Source: Candidatus Cloacimonadota bacterium (GTDB lineage Bacteria > Cloacimonadota > Cloacimonadia > Cloacimonadales > Cloacimonadaceae). From it: 8,649 nucleotides of DNA. This document shows, in pieces, positions 1 through 6,936 of this stretch. A program made the position numbers and the translations under genes. Position 1 is the first letter of the stretch; each line of letters begins with the position of its first letter. The stretch is taken from contig JAQUJJ010000146.1 in NCBI GenBank assembly GCA_028681035.1, forward strand, positions 1 to 8,649, read 5' to 3'. Below the pieces are notes generated by a model that did not search any database, was not told the origin of the DNA, and saw only the letters and a program-made list of their open reading frames with translations.

Positions 1-933
1 ATTATGACCTGCTATCTGCCCGGAGTTGACACCACTACCCATGGTGAAGGAGTTCAGGTAGGTAAAGAGTATTTCTGGGCAATGGTCGATACACTCTTCT
101 GGCCCGTCTACAAAACCATGAAACTGCGCGGTTATGATACCTCCACGCTCTTTGTGTTTGTCTCTGATCACGGCATGAGCGATGTCGCGCAGGCTGCGGA
201 CGGAACCCGCGCGTCCTATGACCAGCAAGTTGTGGCGCTTCAAGATGCTGATGGGATAAATGATGATGTCGGCTATGTGCTTGATGACACGTTAGGTTAT
301 GCGACATGGGCTTATGGCAGGGCGGGCGAGGTCGAGGTCAGGGTGATTGACGATGCTCAGGCCGTCTACTCGCCGAATGGCGGTATGGCGCATATATACC
401 TGAGGCCGGATATGAATCTGCCATGGGATTCGCCGACATCGCTTAACTGTAACTCCAACTTTGTGGTGGCTGCGTACTTTGCGTTTGCGAATTCTTTATC
501 TGACAATCCTTTTCAAGGACGTTTTGCTGCTGTTTTATATCGTGATTTGAACAATTGGAATGCCGGTTATAGCCGTGTCACTATAAACGAGCAAAATAAG
601 CCGCAATCCAGTCCCTTGTCGACGCTTCCTTTTGATTGGCATATTGAAAGCCGCATGGCCGAGTTGTCGTCATCCCGAAGTGGAGATGTTATATTGGTAT
701 TCGGTAAATCCAGCGGCGGTTCCCGGTATATTGGTTGGAACTGGGAGAAAGAGGTGTATAAAGCCTGGCATGGCGAACCGGATGTTGAATCTTCAAAAGT
801 GCCGTTGGTGTTTGCATTTACCGGTGGTGATGTTGAGCAACTTGATGCTATGGTCTCTCCCCATGGGGATGCGACTAATGCGGATCTGACGGACTATACG
901 ATACAAATCCTTCAAAGCTTACGAGGAAAATAA
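1..933 (+). CDS. Type I phosphodiesterase / nucleotide pyrophosphatase-like protein (5' truncated)
   Basis: The frame is open at the left edge, so the true start and the nucleophile-bearing N-terminal part lie outside the window; the ATG at base 4 is probably internal. Visible metal-site motifs fit the alkaline-phosphatase superfamily in order: 'GVDTTTHGEG' (D9, H13, counted from base 4) matches the family's D-x3-H ligand pair, 'VSDHGMSD' (D55, H56) is the second ligand pair, and 'AWHGEP' (H256) followed by 'VPLVFAF' matches the last histidine plus the usual 'VPL.F.G' strand. Family members hydrolyse phosphodiester or phosphomonoester bonds, often after export; the substrate cannot be read here. 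The 'NGGMAHIYL' segment near 125-133 is typical of the insertion between the metal motifs. The stop lies one base before the next gene, suggesting co-translation. Family assignment is fairly sure, exact activity is not. Confidence 0.78.
   Translation: MMTCYLPGVDTTTHGEGVQVGKEYFWAMVDTLFWPVYKTMKLRGYDTSTLFVFVSDHGMSDVAQAADGTRASYDQQVVALQDADGINDDVGYVLDDTLGYATWAYGRAGEVEVRVIDDAQAVYSPNGGMAHIYLRPDMNLPWDSPTSLNCNSNFVVAAYFAFANSLSDNPFQGRFAAVLYRDLNNWNAGYSRVTINEQNKPQSSPLSTLPFDWHIESRMAELSSSRSGDVILVFGKSSGGSRYIGWNWEKEVYKAWHGEPDVESSKVPLVFAFTGGDVEQLDAMVSPHGDATNADLTDYTIQILQSLRGK
923..927 (+). promoter_or_regulatory. Shine-Dalgarno site GAGGA for the gene at 935
   Basis: GAGGA lies inside the last codons of the phosphodiesterase gene, seven bases before ATG 935. 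It supports that start and coupling of the two genes. Confidence 0.6.
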
Positions 934-934
934 G

Positions 935-1846
935 ATGAAACCCAAAATCTTTATGCTTTTAATAATCGCTTGCGGTAGTTTTCTGTGTGCGGAAAGTGAA
1001 TCAGAAGAGTTGTCTTTTGCTGAAAATTTTGTAAGGCCAAAAGGTATATGGCGACCGCCTTGGGATCCGCCAAGCACAAAACCCGAGTGGGTGATGCCTT
1101 TGGAGACTCCGTTCGCGTATGACACGATGGCTCGCCGGACATTTCTTACCTATGATGAAGCAAAAAAGGCATCTAAGGATGTGAAAAGGGACAGATTTTT
1201 AGGCATTACAAAATTTAGGGAAAATGAGTATCGGGTAAATACATTGGTGCATTATGATTTATCTCCGATTATACCGGAAAACAAAAAGGAAGCATGGTTG
1301 GATAAGGTGCACCAGTACGCTCTTTTTAAGGCTTTTGAATGGAGTAAAAGAGGCGCGATCTCAATAAAAGATGGCAAGTTTTACCGAGAAGAGTCTATCA
1401 CAGGTACTAATGGCTATAGTGTGTCTGGCGAGAATTTGGAAGAGGTAAAGAAACAAGTTGAAAAACATGAAGATGCGGTAATAGAATCATATATAGATTA
1501 CGGAAAGATATATTATTCCGCTTCCCGCCCAGTCCAAATCGATCTTCTCCAAGCCGCACAAACATGGATCGATCTTGTTAACTTTGCTTACGAATGGTCG
1601 GCCGTTGATGAGTTGGATGGACTTCGGTTGGGAACTCCTAAGTTGGACAAAAATGGTGTCAGATTATTCCATGAGTTTCTATCAGGTTGGCGTGGGCAGG
1701 TAAGCTATGTACAGATAGGAGATATCAACAAACGACTTGTATCAGGCATTACGATAAATCATGTCGAACGCCCCCTTGATTTCATTAATGATGTGTTGAC
1801 TGGATGGTTACTTGATCGAGATAAATGCGAAGTGGAGGGAACTTGA
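935..1846 (+). CDS. Unrecognised secreted protein, 303 aa, ending at the Rhs A junction
   Basis: I do not recognise this protein. Residues 1-19 form a signal peptide: two lysines, a hydrophobic run 'MLLIIACGSFLC', then 'AES', a likely signal peptidase I site. There is no convincing lipobox. The mature part is charged, begins with a Pro/Trp-rich stretch (residues about 35-52) and ends in mixed helix. The start is supported by GAGGA at 923-927, seven bases upstream, and lies one base after the stop of the phosphodiesterase gene, so translation is probably coupled. Its TGA stop (1844-1846) consists of the first bases of the Rhs A homology block. The original C-terminus may therefore have been replaced when the Rhs module joined, and the length may not be native. 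Function unknown; export to the periplasm or beyond is inferred from the signal peptide. Confidence 0.72.
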   Translation: MKPKIFMLLIIACGSFLCAESESEELSFAENFVRPKGIWRPPWDPPSTKPEWVMPLETPFAYDTMARRTFLTYDEAKKASKDVKRDRFLGITKFRENEYRVNTLVHYDLSPIIPENKKEAWLDKVHQYALFKAFEWSKRGAISIKDGKFYREESITGTNGYSVSGENLEEVKKQVEKHEDAVIESYIDYGKIYYSASRPVQIDLLQAAQTWIDLVNFAYEWSAVDELDGLRLGTPKLDKNGVRLFHEFLSGWRGQVSYVQIGDINKRLVSGITINHVERPLDFINDVLTGWLLDRDKCEVEGT

Positions 1847-3972
1847 CCCAAAAGATTTGCGCCGACGCTAACGGCCCTTCATACACATATACAGAAACCG
1901 GCAAACTCCATACCCGCACTTGGGCGCGAGGCAAAAATACAACTTACACCTACGGCGATCTCGGGCAGATTATAAATGTGAATTACAGCGACTCAACCCC
2001 GGCTATAACCTACACACACGACCGTTTAGGCCGCATAACTTCATCATCAAGCTCGGCCTCAACCAGCACTTTTCATTATGATGGTTTAGCTCTCGACTAC
2101 GAGACCCAGAACGGCTGGATTATCAAACGCAAGCAGGATGTTTTCGGACGGGATATCGGCTACGAACTCTATAATTCTGACGATTCAGTTAATCCCGTCA
2201 AAAAAATTATATATGGTTATGACATTTTCAACAGGCTTAACACCATAACTTCAATCATCGGTACTGAAACCAACACATTCACATACACATATCTACAGGG
2301 AACAGACCTTGTTAGCGGTATGAGTTCAGATTCAGGTATGCAATGGAGTCGCCATTATGAACCAGAACGAGATTTAATCATTGCCGTTACAAACTCATGG
2401 TACGCCACTACGACCTCAGCGTTTGATTATATCAATGATCCGCTTGGTCGCCGGACCCGGCGAGCCGATTATTACAGCGGCTCGACACTCATCAACGATT
2501 TTGATTACAATATCCGTGGTGAAGTCATAAGTGTAATCATGGGCAACGATAACCACAGCTATAGTAACGATCCAATTGGAAACCGAAAACAGTCTACAGT
2601 CTACAGTGGACAGTCGACAGTTACTAATGTGTATACTGCAAACCAGCTCAACCAATACACCTCTGCGAGCTTTGCGGGCTCTGCGAGGAATCTTTCCCAT
2701 GACCTTGACGGCAATCTCACATGGGATGGCATTCATTGGGCTCACTCATGGGACGGCGAAAACCGCCTGACCTCATCCGCTCCTAACTACTGGGGCACAA
2801 CGAATGGAGCGACCCGCATCGACTACACCTACGATTACATGAACCGTCGAGCATCCAGGACCACCAGCATGATGGCAGGTCGCAGTATCTCCTACCCGCC
2901 ATCACCCACAGACCCGCAAGGTTCATGGAGCGCACTGGAAATCTGCCGCTACATCTGGGATGGATGGAACATTGTAGCCGAGATAATCATCGATCAAACC
3001 GAATTTACAACAAACGTGAACTATTACGCATGGGGCTTAGATTTATCCGGCACACTTCAAGGTGCCGGTGGTGTCGGGGGCCTGTTGGCAGAAACGAAAA
3101 CCGCCGAATCCGGCACCAACACCTATTATGCTCTTGGTGGCGCAAACGGAAATGTGACAGAATACATTGATAACACCGGAGCAGTCAAAGCGCATTACGA
3201 ATATAATGCCTTCGGCGAGATAACCGCTCAATCAGGTGTCATGGCTGACGATTTCGCCTTCCGCTTCTCAACCAAATGCTATGATCCCGAAACCGGATTA
3301 TATTATTACGGACATCGTTATTATGATCCGATATTCGGTCGATGGCTCTCTGTTGATCCAATTGGGATTAAGGGTGGGATCAACCTGTATTTGCTTAGCA
3401 AGAACGATGCGATTAACAAGTGGGATTATTTGGGGATGGCATCGATGTCATGGGAAGAATATGGACGGATGAAACATTTTGGCCAATTAAAAGAGCAACT
3501 GAAGAGACAGTTGAAAGCTTTGTGCCCCAAATCGCCGACGAGTTGGAAGAATGATATATGGAAGAAAGATCAATGCTGCAAACCTAAAACCTGCAATGAG
3601 GAAGCTGAAAGGATGGCAGAGGCTTACATTAATAATTTACAGCATGCTTATCGCGTGCGGAAATACCCGGGTGGAGGTCTTGGGAACTGGTGCATTTATT
3701 TGGCAAGTGGTCTTGAGCTTGAAGCTGGAAATGGTTATGAAGACATTGACGACACAGGTTTGACATGCGGCGGATGGACAGACATGGGACAAAGAGTTCT
3801 CGATCCAATTACAGATAAGTCAGAGTGCTGGATTCGCAATATCGAAAAGTCATGGTTTTCTATAGATTTAAGTTTTTGGTCATCCTCTTCTCACATGTGG
3901 ATATCTCTACAGATAATGAATGGGTCGAAAATTCATCTCGACCCATATCCAAGCGGTGGAAAAATATATTAA
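1825..3972 (+). CDS. Rhs/YD-repeat protein A with Cys-rich C-terminal tip
   Basis: An Rhs-family protein of 715 codons from ATG 1825. Homology to copy B starts only at 1843/1844, so TTG 1843 is a possible real start and the first six residues come from the upstream gene's DNA in another frame. Residues 7-480 are YD repeats ('YTYGDLGQI', 'FHYDGL', 'YGYDIFNRL', 'YTYDYMNRR', 'YEYNAFGEI') that form the shell-like wall known for this family. The core end is intact: 'ETGLYYYGHRYYDP' near 490-502, 'DPIG' at D511 and 'WDYLGM' at D534, 23 residues apart, matching the aspartate pair of Rhs self-cleavage sites. The unique tip (about 538-715) has seven cysteines and a possible C623-H690-D706 triad. No signal peptide or N-terminal domain is present, so it is a headless module. 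A membrane-protein gene follows after ten bases. Core identity is sure; toxin activity is inferred. Confidence 0.85.
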   Translation: MRSGGNLTQKICADANGPSYTYTETGKLHTRTWARGKNTTYTYGDLGQIINVNYSDSTPAITYTHDRLGRITSSSSSASTSTFHYDGLALDYETQNGWIIKRKQDVFGRDIGYELYNSDDSVNPVKKIIYGYDIFNRLNTITSIIGTETNTFTYTYLQGTDLVSGMSSDSGMQWSRHYEPERDLIIAVTNSWYATTTSAFDYINDPLGRRTRRADYYSGSTLINDFDYNIRGEVISVIMGNDNHSYSNDPIGNRKQSTVYSGQSTVTNVYTANQLNQYTSASFAGSARNLSHDLDGNLTWDGIHWAHSWDGENRLTSSAPNYWGTTNGATRIDYTYDYMNRRASRTTSMMAGRSISYPPSPTDPQGSWSALEICRYIWDGWNIVAEIIIDQTEFTTNVNYYAWGLDLSGTLQGAGGVGGLLAETKTAESGTNTYYALGGANGNVTEYIDNTGAVKAHYEYNAFGEITAQSGVMADDFAFRFSTKCYDPETGLYYYGHRYYDPIFGRWLSVDPIGIKGGINLYLLSKNDAINKWDYLGMASMSWEEYGRMKHFGQLKEQLKRQLKALCPKSPTSWKNDIWKKDQCCKPKTCNEEAERMAEAYINNLQHAYRVRKYPGGGLGNWCIYLASGLELEAGNGYEDIDDTGLTCGGWTDMGQRVLDPITDKSECWIRNIEKSWFSIDLSFWSSSSHMWISLQIMNGSKIHLDPYPSGGKIY
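1834..1846 (+). promoter_or_regulatory. GGAGGG ribosome site with TTGA start/stop overlap
   Basis: GGAGGG (1834-1839) is followed three bases later by TTG (1843-1845), which is in frame with Rhs A and is its first codon shared with copy B (there CTG, Leu of LTQK). The TGA stop of the upstream gene (1844-1846) overlaps it as TTGA, the same geometry as the common ATGA coupling. Spacing is shorter than ideal, so use of this TTG rather than ATG 1825 is an inference. Confidence 0.4.
2298..2351 (+). repeat. 54-base tract identical to 5461-5514
   Basis: It encodes 'GTDLVSGMSSDSGMQWSR' in both Rhs A and Rhs B with no base difference, although flanking core sequence differs at many synonymous and replacement sites. 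Confidence 0.8.
2590..2624 (+). repeat. Heptanucleotide tandem repeat (CAGTCTA-type), five units, in Rhs A
   Basis: Five 7-base units, the first two being exact CAGTCTA and the others CAGTGGA, CAGTCGA and CAGTTAC-like. Because 7 is not a multiple of 3 the units are read in shifting phases, giving 'QSTVYSGQSTVT'. Confidence 0.7.
2661..2687 (+). repeat. 9-base tandem repeat (CTCTGCGAG), three units, in Rhs A
   Basis: Units CTCTGCGAG, CTTTGCGGG and CTCTGCGAG encode 'SASFAGSAR'. Copy B has the same length here ('SVTTADSVI') but no clear repeat. Confidence 0.55.
3436..3969 (+). other. Rhs A tip: possible papain/transglutaminase-fold cysteine enzyme domain
   Basis: This is the variable C-terminal domain after the 'DYLG' core end. 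Residues (numbered from ATG 1825) 'GLGNWCIYLASG' (C623), 'SHMWISLQ' (H690) and 'KIHLDPYPSGG' (D706) have the order and H-to-D spacing (16 residues) of papain-like and transglutaminase-like folds, where 'H.W' and 'LDP' sit on neighbouring strands. Further cysteines (two in 'QCCKPKTC' plus others) suggest disulphides or a metal site. The fold is inferred by eye from three short motifs. Other hydrolase-type toxins remain possible. Confidence 0.4.
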
Positions 3973-3975
3973 GGG
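3971..3975 (+). promoter_or_regulatory. Shine-Dalgarno AAGGG for the gene at 3983
   Basis: AAGGG overlaps the TAA stop of Rhs A and lies seven bases before ATG 3983. It picks this start over the in-frame ATG at 3920 inside Rhs A and suggests the two genes are translated in step. Confidence 0.6.
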
Positions 3976-3982
3976 TACAACC

Positions 3983-4672
3983 ATGAAAATCAAGGAAATA
4001 GGTCTTATTGGTGTTGTGTCCGTTATCGTATCGGTCCTTTTCGTTATTATTGTCCTTTTTGGATTCATATTAAAGATAAATTCTGCTTCGACCGGATTGA
4101 CTCATAGTTATTTAAAAACAGCAGGTAAAGCTATTGCCCGTGGTTTCAGAGAGAGCAATACTTTTCCGAGGGATGGTGGCGCTGATGACAAAAATCATCA
4201 GGCGGAACAGTCAAACCAATGGCATGTTCTTTCCGATGTTGAGCAAATGTTATCTAAATCTGGAAGAATAATTAATAACGATATACCAAAAAGTTACTTT
4301 GATGCTGACATCTGGACCGTTGTAAAGAACATCCCATACGATCCTCCTTCAAATCTAATCGTTTTGGCGTCGCGGAATGTTGACCCGTCATCACTGCGGA
4401 CAAGGCTCGCTGACGAGGATATGCAAAAACACATTCGGTTTAGAGGAGAAAATAACGATTTGTGGATATTGAAGAAAATTGCTGTTTTGATTTGTGCGGA
4501 CGGCATGTCTATTTCTGTTCCAGTGGTATCCCCAACATCAAGACGAGCAAACAGAACAACATACAGGCACATTTATCGCAGTCAACCCTTTGACCTCACG
4601 ACGAATTTAGTCAACGGCTTGCAAGTCAAATACCTTACGTCTGATGGCGAAGCCATCCCAACTAATGACTAA
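3983..4672 (+). CDS. Small membrane-anchored protein downstream of Rhs A, 229 aa
   Basis: No family recognised. Residues about 6-32 form one long uncharged hydrophobic segment ('GLIGVVSVIVSVLFVIIVLF' onward) after 'MKIKE', so the protein should be an inner-membrane anchor with most of the chain outside the cytoplasm. The layout superficially recalls pseudopilins, but the 'GFTLIE' cleavage motif is absent. The soluble part has a stretch 'DIWTVVKNIPYDPPSN', a segment 'DLWILKKIAVLICADG' that looks like a beta-hairpin, and an Arg-rich loop near 'TSRRANRTTYRHIYR'. The frame is also open upstream to ATG 3920, but the Shine-Dalgarno at 3971 favours 3983. Its place ten bases after a polymorphic Rhs tip is where immunity genes usually sit. 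Immunity or tip-accessory function is inferred from position only. Confidence 0.65.
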   Translation: MKIKEIGLIGVVSVIVSVLFVIIVLFGFILKINSASTGLTHSYLKTAGKAIARGFRESNTFPRDGGADDKNHQAEQSNQWHVLSDVEQMLSKSGRIINNDIPKSYFDADIWTVVKNIPYDPPSNLIVLASRNVDPSSLRTRLADEDMQKHIRFRGENNDLWILKKIAVLICADGMSISVPVVSPTSRRANRTTYRHIYRSQPFDLTTNLVNGLQVKYLTSDGEAIPTND

Positions 4673-4794
4673 GATTAGGCGTAAGGACAAATAATGATTT
4701 GCATGGGAAATTGATAAAAAAGGTAATGGTTATAAAAAAATGCGAGTTCAGGAAAACAGTAAAGCGGGTATTAGATGAATAACAGTACACATAT

Positions 4795-4844
4795 TTTGTT
4801 AACCCGTGCAACGGGTTTTCATGAAAAGATGAAGTCTTTTTATT
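4795..4844 (+). other. Cassette-head element, copy 1: two adjacent hairpins
   Basis: Hairpin 1: AACCCGT (4801-4807), loop GCA, ACGGGTT (4811-4817), seven perfect pairs. Three bases later comes hairpin 2: ATGAAAAGA (4821-4829), loop TGAAG, TCTTTTTAT (4835-4843), nine pairs including one G.U (4823 with 4841). The 50-base block matches 7781-7830 at 46 positions. It lies at the start of Rhs B and is not seen at Rhs A, whose head is missing. The in-frame ATG 4829 spans the end of the hairpin 2 stem and its loop. Role unknown: recombination boundary or structured leader. Confidence 0.7.
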
Positions 4845-5460
4845 TTGATACCACTGGCCGCATGATCGTGATGGCTACAACCCGCAGCAATGATTACGCG
4901 AACGTCAACCTCAACACCCTGCTGGCAGAGGGGCAAACTCTAAGCGACTGCAATATTCCCGCACTCGACATTACTCAGTGGTTTTATGATGAAACCACTG
5001 GTTTGCTGACCCAAAAGATTTACGCCGACGGTAACGGCCCCTCATACACCTATACATCATCCGGTAAACTTCATACCCTCACTTGGGCACGTGGTAAAAC
5101 CACCACTTATACATACGGCGATCTCGGTCAGATTACAAATGTGGATTACAGCGACTCAACACCTGATGTCACATACACCCATGGCCGTTTAGGCCGTATC
5201 CTTTCAGCCACAAGCTCGGCCTCAACCATCACCTTTCATTATGATGGTTTAACTCTTGACTACGAAACCCAGAACAGCTACATCAGCAAACGCAAGCTGG
5301 ATGTTTTCGGGAGGGATATCGGCTACGAACTCTATAATCCTGTCGATCTTGTTAATCCATGTCAGATAATTCAATATGGTTATGACTGCTTCAACCGCCT
5401 CAGCACCGTTACTTCAATAATCGGAGCTGAAACCAACGTATTCGCATACACATATTTACG

Positions 5461-5514
5461 GGGAACAGACCTTGTTAGCGGTATGAGTTCAGATTCAGGT
5501 ATGCAATGGAGTCG
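5461..5514 (+). repeat. 54-base tract identical to 2298-2351
   Basis: Copy B partner of the identical tract; divergence resumes at the next base (C in A, T in B). Confidence 0.8.
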
Positions 5515-5752
5515 TCATTACGAAACAGAACGAGATTTAATCACCGCTGTTTCAAACACTTGGAACACTGTAACCATATCCGCCTTTAATTACTCAAACG
5601 ATCCGCTTGGCCGCCGGGCTAAACGCACCGATTACTTCAACACATCGACTATAACCAACGCTTTTATCTATAACCAAAACTCGGAGGTTATAAATGCGAC
5701 AATGAACGGTGATGAATATAATTATGCTTTTGACCCTATAGGTAACAGAGAG

Positions 5753-5787
5753 CAGTCTACAATTTACAGTGGACAGTCCACAGTTAC
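5753..5787 (+). repeat. Heptanucleotide tandem repeat, five units, in Rhs B
   Basis: Same alignment place as 2590-2624 (offset 3163), with the second unit decayed to CAATTTA; the others are CAGTCTA, CAGTGGA, CAGTCCA and CAGTTAC. The repeat therefore predates the split of A and B. Confidence 0.65.
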
Positions 5788-6078
5788 CAATTTATACACT
5801 GTCAATCACCTGAATCAATACACCTCCGTAACCACTGCGGACTCGGTGATTGCTCTAACACACGACCTTGATGGAAACCTCACCTTCGACGGTTCACAGT
5901 GGCATCACACCTATGACGGCGAAAACAGATTGCTCAAATCTGAACCGCACAGTGCTACCAACGGTTCAATCATGTTCGAGTACCGCTACAGCCACAAAAA
6001 CTTGCGTGTAGAGAAGACCCAAAAAAAGCTCAGCGGCAGAAGCCCCTCTTACCCCTTCGACCCATCCGGTGCGGGAAC

Positions 6079-6936
6079 ATGGAATGCCGTGGAAACCCGC
6101 AAATACGTCTGGGATGGTCACAACATAGCGGCGGAAACAATTACTGCTATATAGCGCCAGTGACTAATATATCATGCTATACTTGGGGCCTCGACCTCAG
6201 CGGCACTATTCAAGGTACAGGCGGTGTCGGCGGGCTTTTAAGTGATACAAAAGTTGTTAATTCCGTAACCAACACATATTTCGCTGTTGGAGATGCGAAC
6301 GGTAACATAACCGAATACGTCGATAACATTGGAGCTGCCAAAGCTCATTACGAATACTCTGCCGTTGGCGAAATAACCGCTCAATCCGGTTCAATTGCGG
6401 ATGACTTCATCCATCGGTTCAGCACCAAACCACTCGATAAAAAGACCCGGTTGGTGCTGTATGAATACAGACCTTATGATGCACCTAGTGCGAGGTTTAT
6501 CACCAGAGATCCAATTGGGGAAAGAGGCGGAAACCCCCTGTATGGGTTCGTCGGAAATGATGGGGTAAACCGTCTTGATAAATTAGGACTGTTCTCAATC
6601 CGTCCTGTGGCAGGGAGTCCACGTGTTAGAACAAACTCTGACGGTTCCTTTGGCGGCATGTGGGCGAGCGTAGTTATTCTCCCAGACGATAACAGCTTTC
6701 CACTTTCAGGAGTCGTCTTACACATGAAGCATACTGAAATCCATGTAACTAAATGTGACGGAACTCCTGTTGCTGATTTCGGATCGCTTTCTATTGAAAT
6801 CAGCCTGAATTGTTCATCTCCATTTTACGATATTCGCGCTGATGGACGTGGTCTTGATTCTAAACATTGGGCGTCTAGAAAAGGCAGAATTAATGATGAA
6901 GAAGGGAGTGAAGCCTATGACGGCTGGTATAACTAG
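6079..6936 (+). pseudogene. Rhs protein B, 3' part: core end and unknown tip
   Basis: This frame resumes Rhs B after the frameshift; true homology starts near 6150 ('IAPVTNISCYTWGLDLSGT'), and the bases before that are a shadow of the 5' part. ATG 6079 is only the nearest upstream ATG; GTG 6160 is another. The core end is partly eroded: where A has 'ETGLYYYGHRYYDP' this copy has 'KTRLVLYEYRPYDAP'. 'DPIG' (base 6508) and 'LDKLGL' (Asp at 6577) remain, with the same 23-residue spacing as in A. The tip (about 6592-6936, roughly 114 residues) is unrelated to tip A. It begins 'FSIRPVAGSPRVRTNSDG', has alternating hydrophobic beta-like stretches ('WASVVILPDD', 'SGVVLHMKHTEIHVTKCDG') and ends with 'DSKHWASRKGRINDEEG'. 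I do not recognise its fold. Its last 20 bases overlap the next gene. Translation would need reinitiation or repair of the frame. Confidence 0.65.
6902..6908 (+). promoter_or_regulatory. Shine-Dalgarno AAGGGAG for the gene at 6917
   Basis: AAGGGAG lies eight bases before ATG 6917 and inside the end of Rhs B. It is far better than anything before the in-frame ATGs at 6842, 6893 or 6896, so it decides the start and gives a 20-base overlap with Rhs B. Confidence 0.65.

Larger units (their letters stand above)
1844..3435 (+). repeat. Long direct repeat: Rhs core, copy A
   Basis: The block from TGACCCAAAAG to the core end is homologous to 5007-6591. The offset is 3163 bases from 1844 through at least 2624, 3154 by 2956 and 3153 by 3031. 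Such a direct repeat is a substrate for homologous recombination, which would swap tips and their downstream genes. Confidence 0.75.
4775..6154 (+). pseudogene. Rhs/YD-repeat protein B, 5' part, ended early by a frameshift
   Basis: 459 codons of YD repeats that align with copy A from 'LTQKIYADG' (base about 5006) onward at a constant offset of 3163 bases for at least 750 bases. The N-terminal part before that (residues about 1-77) is not in copy A: first the hairpin element (encoding 'LTRATGFHEKMKSFY'), then 'DTTGRMIVMATTRSNDYANV' and 'DITQWFYDETTGLL', an Rhs segment. Relative to A there is a net 9-base in-frame loss before 6110 and a net 1-base loss between 6113 and 6184. The second creates TAG at 6152 just after 'NIAAETITAI'. 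The coding sense continues in the next frame to 6936. The start is uncertain: ATG 4775 has only a weak ribosome site, and ATG 4829 inside the hairpin element is in frame. It is probably a decayed or orphan module, unless the missing base is an assembly error. Confidence 0.75.
5007..6591 (+). repeat. Long direct repeat: Rhs core, copy B
   Basis: Partner of 1844-3435, ending at 'LDKLGL' where the tips diverge. The net ten-base shortening relative to A splits into nine in-frame bases and one frame-breaking base. Confidence 0.75.

Noticed and set aside
2416..2745. Minus-strand open frame of 109 codons
   Set aside because: Antisense of the Rhs A core; it includes the reverse reading of the heptamer array ('CRLSTVDCRL'), a well-known spurious product.
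4700..4745. Possible promoter (TTGATA ... TATAAA) before Rhs B
   Set aside because: Spacing is only about 14 bases and the stretch is A/T-rich, so a chance match is likely.
4798..4820. Integron attC-like site at hairpin 1 (GTTAACC start)
   Set aside because: GTTAACC does not fit GTTRRRY, copy 2 has ATTAATC, and no attC-style pair of inverted boxes is present.
4801..4850. Intrinsic terminator from the two hairpins
   Set aside because: The GC-rich stem is short and followed by only four T; hairpin 2 is almost all A/T; Rhs coding continues through both.
6146..6155. Perfect palindrome GCTATATAGC at the Rhs B frameshift, considered as a programmed frameshift signal
   Set aside because: No X-XXY-YYZ slippery heptamer or stable downstream stem was found, and the offset to copy A shows a plain one-base loss.
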